The notes under the pieces: model-generated
What the model was told of the DNA's origin: nothing
The model's input: only the letters and a program-made list of their open reading frames with translations
Database searches by the model: none
In this document: positions 60,960 to 64,000 of the stretch, piece by piece
Layout: each line of letters begins with the position of its first letter
Position numbering within the stretch: the first letter of the stretch is position 1
Program-made: the position numbers and the translations under genes
From: Lichenostomus cassidix
Taxonomy: Eukaryota; Chordata; Aves; Passeriformes; Meliphagidae
Assembly (NCBI GenBank): GCA_008360975.2
Contig: CM039211.1
Coordinates: forward strand, 53,188,600-53,252,599
DNA length: 64,000 nucleotides
Direction: 5' to 3'

Positions 60960-61110
60960 CAAGGCACCTGAGGAGGTGGTGGAATCTCCGTCATTAAATA
61001 ATTTTAGGAAGGTAGTCAAATACCTGCCTGACAGAGACACCAGTTCTCCTGATTCAGCCAGAGAGATGGAATAAGTGACCACTTAAGGCCTTCTGTAGTT
61101 CTATAAGTGG
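60960..61110 (+). mobile_element. Decayed CR1-like fragment
   Basis: gaggtggtggaatctccgtc followed by a segment ending in aaggccttctgtagttctat resembles the distal CR1 3' region of birds. Divergence is high. Confidence 0.6.
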
Positions 61111-63309
61111 ACATATATGCAAATTATCAGAAGGAGGGACAAACTCTGAGAAGTTATACTTTCTCTTAAATAAATTTTCCTATGAGAATCAAAGTGGCCC
61201 AAAATCACTCCCCTGGTCACTACAGTTGTCAAAACATAGGGCCTTGCTACTGCATATCTTAGCAAGGAGTTTCTCCAGTCTGCTTTGGATCATATTTTTA
61301 CAACACAAAAGTAGTGGAAAATGAGATTTTTGTGTGCTAATCACATCTGGAAAATACTTTGTGTTCATGAAAAGTCTTCAAAATATTTTGCTTAAAGAAC
61401 ACCCCCAAACTACTTTTAATTATCTAAAAGTTGACCTTTTTTTTTTCTTTAGTATCATAATTAGAACTAAATGTATGAAAATACACATTTTGTCAATAAA
61501 CTTTTTAAAATCCATAAGAATTAAGATTTATAAATACACAATGTTTTTCCATGTCTGAAGCACAGCATAATTGATAAAACAATGTTATAAATATAATATC
61601 TGCAAGTGCAACATCTGTGTTTATCTTTCAGCCATATAAAATTACATAAACAAGGATTCTGCTTTTCATGAAATCTATGAGTAATTCCTCCTCTGCTCTT
61701 TCAGTGCTTGTATGCTAAATGACAGAAAAGTCAGGTTTGACAGCAATGTAAAACTCATGTCTTTTGTGTAGACAAGTGATGCAGAGTGAACAGAAATTCT
61801 GGAAGTTTTCTCAGGCACTGTATCATTTATGGACTGACATCTGTACTGACATCTCAGCTCTGTTTGAATAAGACTGCTAGGAGTAATAAGACCTCCATGT
61901 GCAATAATAATATCCAGGGCCATTTGAAGCTGCATTTTCTATTAAGACTCTTTTCCTAAAGCTGCCATTTGTAGTTTTCAGTATTGACACTGACCACAGG
62001 GAAATTTTTATTCTGCAGAAATTAAGTCATTCTGAGAATTAGACGAGATTTAATTTAGGTTGAGACCATTTAGTAATTTTGTATCGATTTTTATAGGGTA
62101 AGAGTTGTGTAGTTTCTTCCAATAACATCAACGTGGAAGATGTCACATATTGTTACCAATTGTCTGAGATATCCTGGACCCTTGAATCAATAATTCATAA
62201 GAGTCACTCATCACAGTACGTCTCAGTATGGATATTTGATAGGTAGTACACTCCCTGTTCTTGCAAAGTGGACAAGATGCAAGACCAAGTGTCAGAAAGC
62301 TTGCCAATTTAGATCTGTTTTTGTAGAGCCTGTGAAACTCACTGCAATATGGGCATGAATAATCCAGATTCTGCCAGGCAGGAACATGTGCTGTTGCTCC
62401 TACATAAAATGCATCTAAAGTGACATCTCCAGCAATTACAGCACTAGGAAGCAAATAGAAAGTTAGGGCTCATCCTGTGAAGCTAGTAGGAGTTCAGGGC
62501 CAGAAGAAAAGTGTATTTAGTATCCTCTTGCTGCCTGGACTGGGAAAGTAGGGGATTTGTTTGTTTGTTTGGTTGGTTTTTGTTGGTTTTTTGTTTTTGT
62601 TTATCTGGTTGGTTTTGTTTTGTTTTGTTTTTTTGCTATTGCAGCCATAAATAAATTAATCCTTGGTGTTTAGACTGATGGGCCAGAGCTATCTTTTTTT
62701 TAATTTTGAGAGAAATTTGCAATGTAATTAATTAGGTGTGTCAAGGCATTCTACTGCTAACTAAGGGTGCAGCCCCAAAACTTCAACTTTTTTATTGCAA
62801 GTATTATTACACAACATGACAGGTGTCATTCGAGCAAACTCAAAATGGTAATAGAGGTGCTGTGAGCTGCACAGGCTCACAGAAGACAGGCTTCCTTAAA
62901 TCTCAGTTAGCTGAGGCTATGAACATTTGCCTTTCACTTTTTCATAGGAAAATGCATGGCAGCAAATTGTCTTTATTGTTCCTACCTACACCTCTCTCTA
63001 AGGAACAGCAAGCAGAAGACTTTCAGTTCCACCTTTCAGCTATAGAACAGGATGATTCATCATGGATCTTCTCATTGCACATGCATACCAACATATATGC
63101 ACATATAACTGATCATTATTTGTGCTTGTCATCTGAGTAGGACGTTTGTGTCATTTTATGGCAACAACATAGTTGCTGTAATACAAAAAGATATGTCTTA
63201 TTGTAAAAATGTTACAAAGCCATTAAATGAATGTCACTATAAAATAAGCAATTATAAGAACAATTATCATTTGGAACCTTTTCTGTTTACATGATATAAA
63301 TTTGAAGCT
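61111..63309. other. Intergenic DNA with T/G-rich tract
   Basis: A (TTTG/TTGG)n tract lies at 62551-62633. An open frame without an ATG start at 62143-62454 (minus) shows two CPxC pairs but has no recognised homology. Nothing else was recognised. Confidence 0.6.
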
Positions 63310-63405
63310 AGCCATGCTTGGAGAAAATTACAAAGACTGGACTGAATAGCCCCCAGAGATCCTTTCCAACCTAATTTATTCTGTGAGTCAGTGATTCTAT
63401 GAAAT
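63310..63405 (+). mobile_element. CR1 LINE 3' end
   Basis: gatcctttccaacctaattt followed by attctgtgag and gtgattctatga is the characteristic CR1 3' tail with its ATTCTRTGA repeat, in plus orientation. It is better preserved than the other two copies. Confidence 0.8.
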
Positions 63406-64000
63406 TTTAATTTCTTTCATTTTGACTTGGAATGTAGTACAAAGAATATATTATATGTAACATTTCTAGAAGAATATTTATTTGGTATGTACTACTAGGA
63501 AACCTTCTTAATGAGATTAAAATAGGATTTGACAAATTCATGTGAGCTAATATATTTCAATATAAACTGAATAGGTGTTTAAATATTTTTTCTTTGAAAA
63601 AATAGGGAAAAGGTGATATTTTTTTTAAAGGCTCATATCAGGACAATTGCATTGGGAATTTATTAAACTGAAAAACCCAGCCAGAGAAGTCCTCAGTTAC
63701 TAGCAGAAAAAGAAAATGCTATCCTTGGTGTTCAGTTGTCATTTTCATACTATCAGCAAGCCTCAGAATAACAGAATTATTTAATGTTTTTACATGCAGC
63801 AAAAGTGGTGAAACCCCCTCCTGTTCTGACTTTATCTGTTAAGCCACAAAGAAAGGGGGGGAGGAACCTGAGCAGAGGGAGAGCAAACCACAATTTTAAA
63901 GTAAGGTTTTGGGGTCTAAGAAAAAGAATGGAAATTCAAAGATAAGAATGGTAGTGTCTCTCCATTACCCACCAATTTGTACATTGTTGTATGTTTCATA
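63406..64000. other. Intergenic DNA, nothing recognised
   Basis: AT-rich sequence to the window end, with no gene or element seen. Confidence 0.6.

Overview
The window is vertebrate nuclear DNA holding one gene, PIK3R1, on the minus strand. It encodes the class IA phosphoinositide 3-kinase regulatory subunit p85alpha and its short form p55alpha. I joined 15 coding exons by their GT/AG borders and codon phases. They total 2175 nt, which is 724 codons plus stop, the same length as human p85alpha as I remember it, and the key residues keep their human numbers. The genome is most likely avian: there are CR1-type 3' tails and a solo LTR of a family common in birds, and introns are moderate. PIK3R1 lies on human 5q13, whose chicken counterpart is on the Z chromosome; Z linkage here is inference.

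Layout, in order of transcription (high to low coordinate): 57251-64000 is upstream intergenic DNA with three decayed CR1 tails. 55745-57250 is a CpG island with GC boxes and the noncoding exon 1 (donor at 56417). Exon 2 (51042-51786) has a leader with three short upstream ORFs, the SH3 domain and the first proline-rich motif. Intron 2 (25.6 kb) carries a complete solo LTR with a 5-bp target duplication. Exons 3-7 (25461 down to 19617) encode the BH/RhoGAP-like domain. Intron 7 (10 kb) holds the p55alpha first exon at 10916-11021. Exons 8-16 (9536 down to 2878) encode the second proline-rich motif, nSH2, iSH2 coiled coil and cSH2, and are shared by p85alpha and p55alpha. 1-2877 is 3' UTR and may run past the window edge.

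Both products bind and stabilise p110 catalytic subunits through iSH2 and recruit them to phosphotyrosine sites through the two SH2 domains. Only p85alpha has the SH3 and BH domains. The SH2/iSH2 part is almost unchanged from human, while the BH domain is clearly more divergent and two arginines linked to its reported GAP activity are replaced.

I found no second protein-coding gene, tRNA, rRNA, CRISPR or prokaryote-type system, and no convincing previously undescribed system. Open reading frames elsewhere, including long ones in the CpG island, look like chance or compositional artefacts. The points most worth a second look are the leader uORFs, the BH arginine substitutions, the intronic LTR, the p55alpha promoter region and the missing p50alpha first exon.
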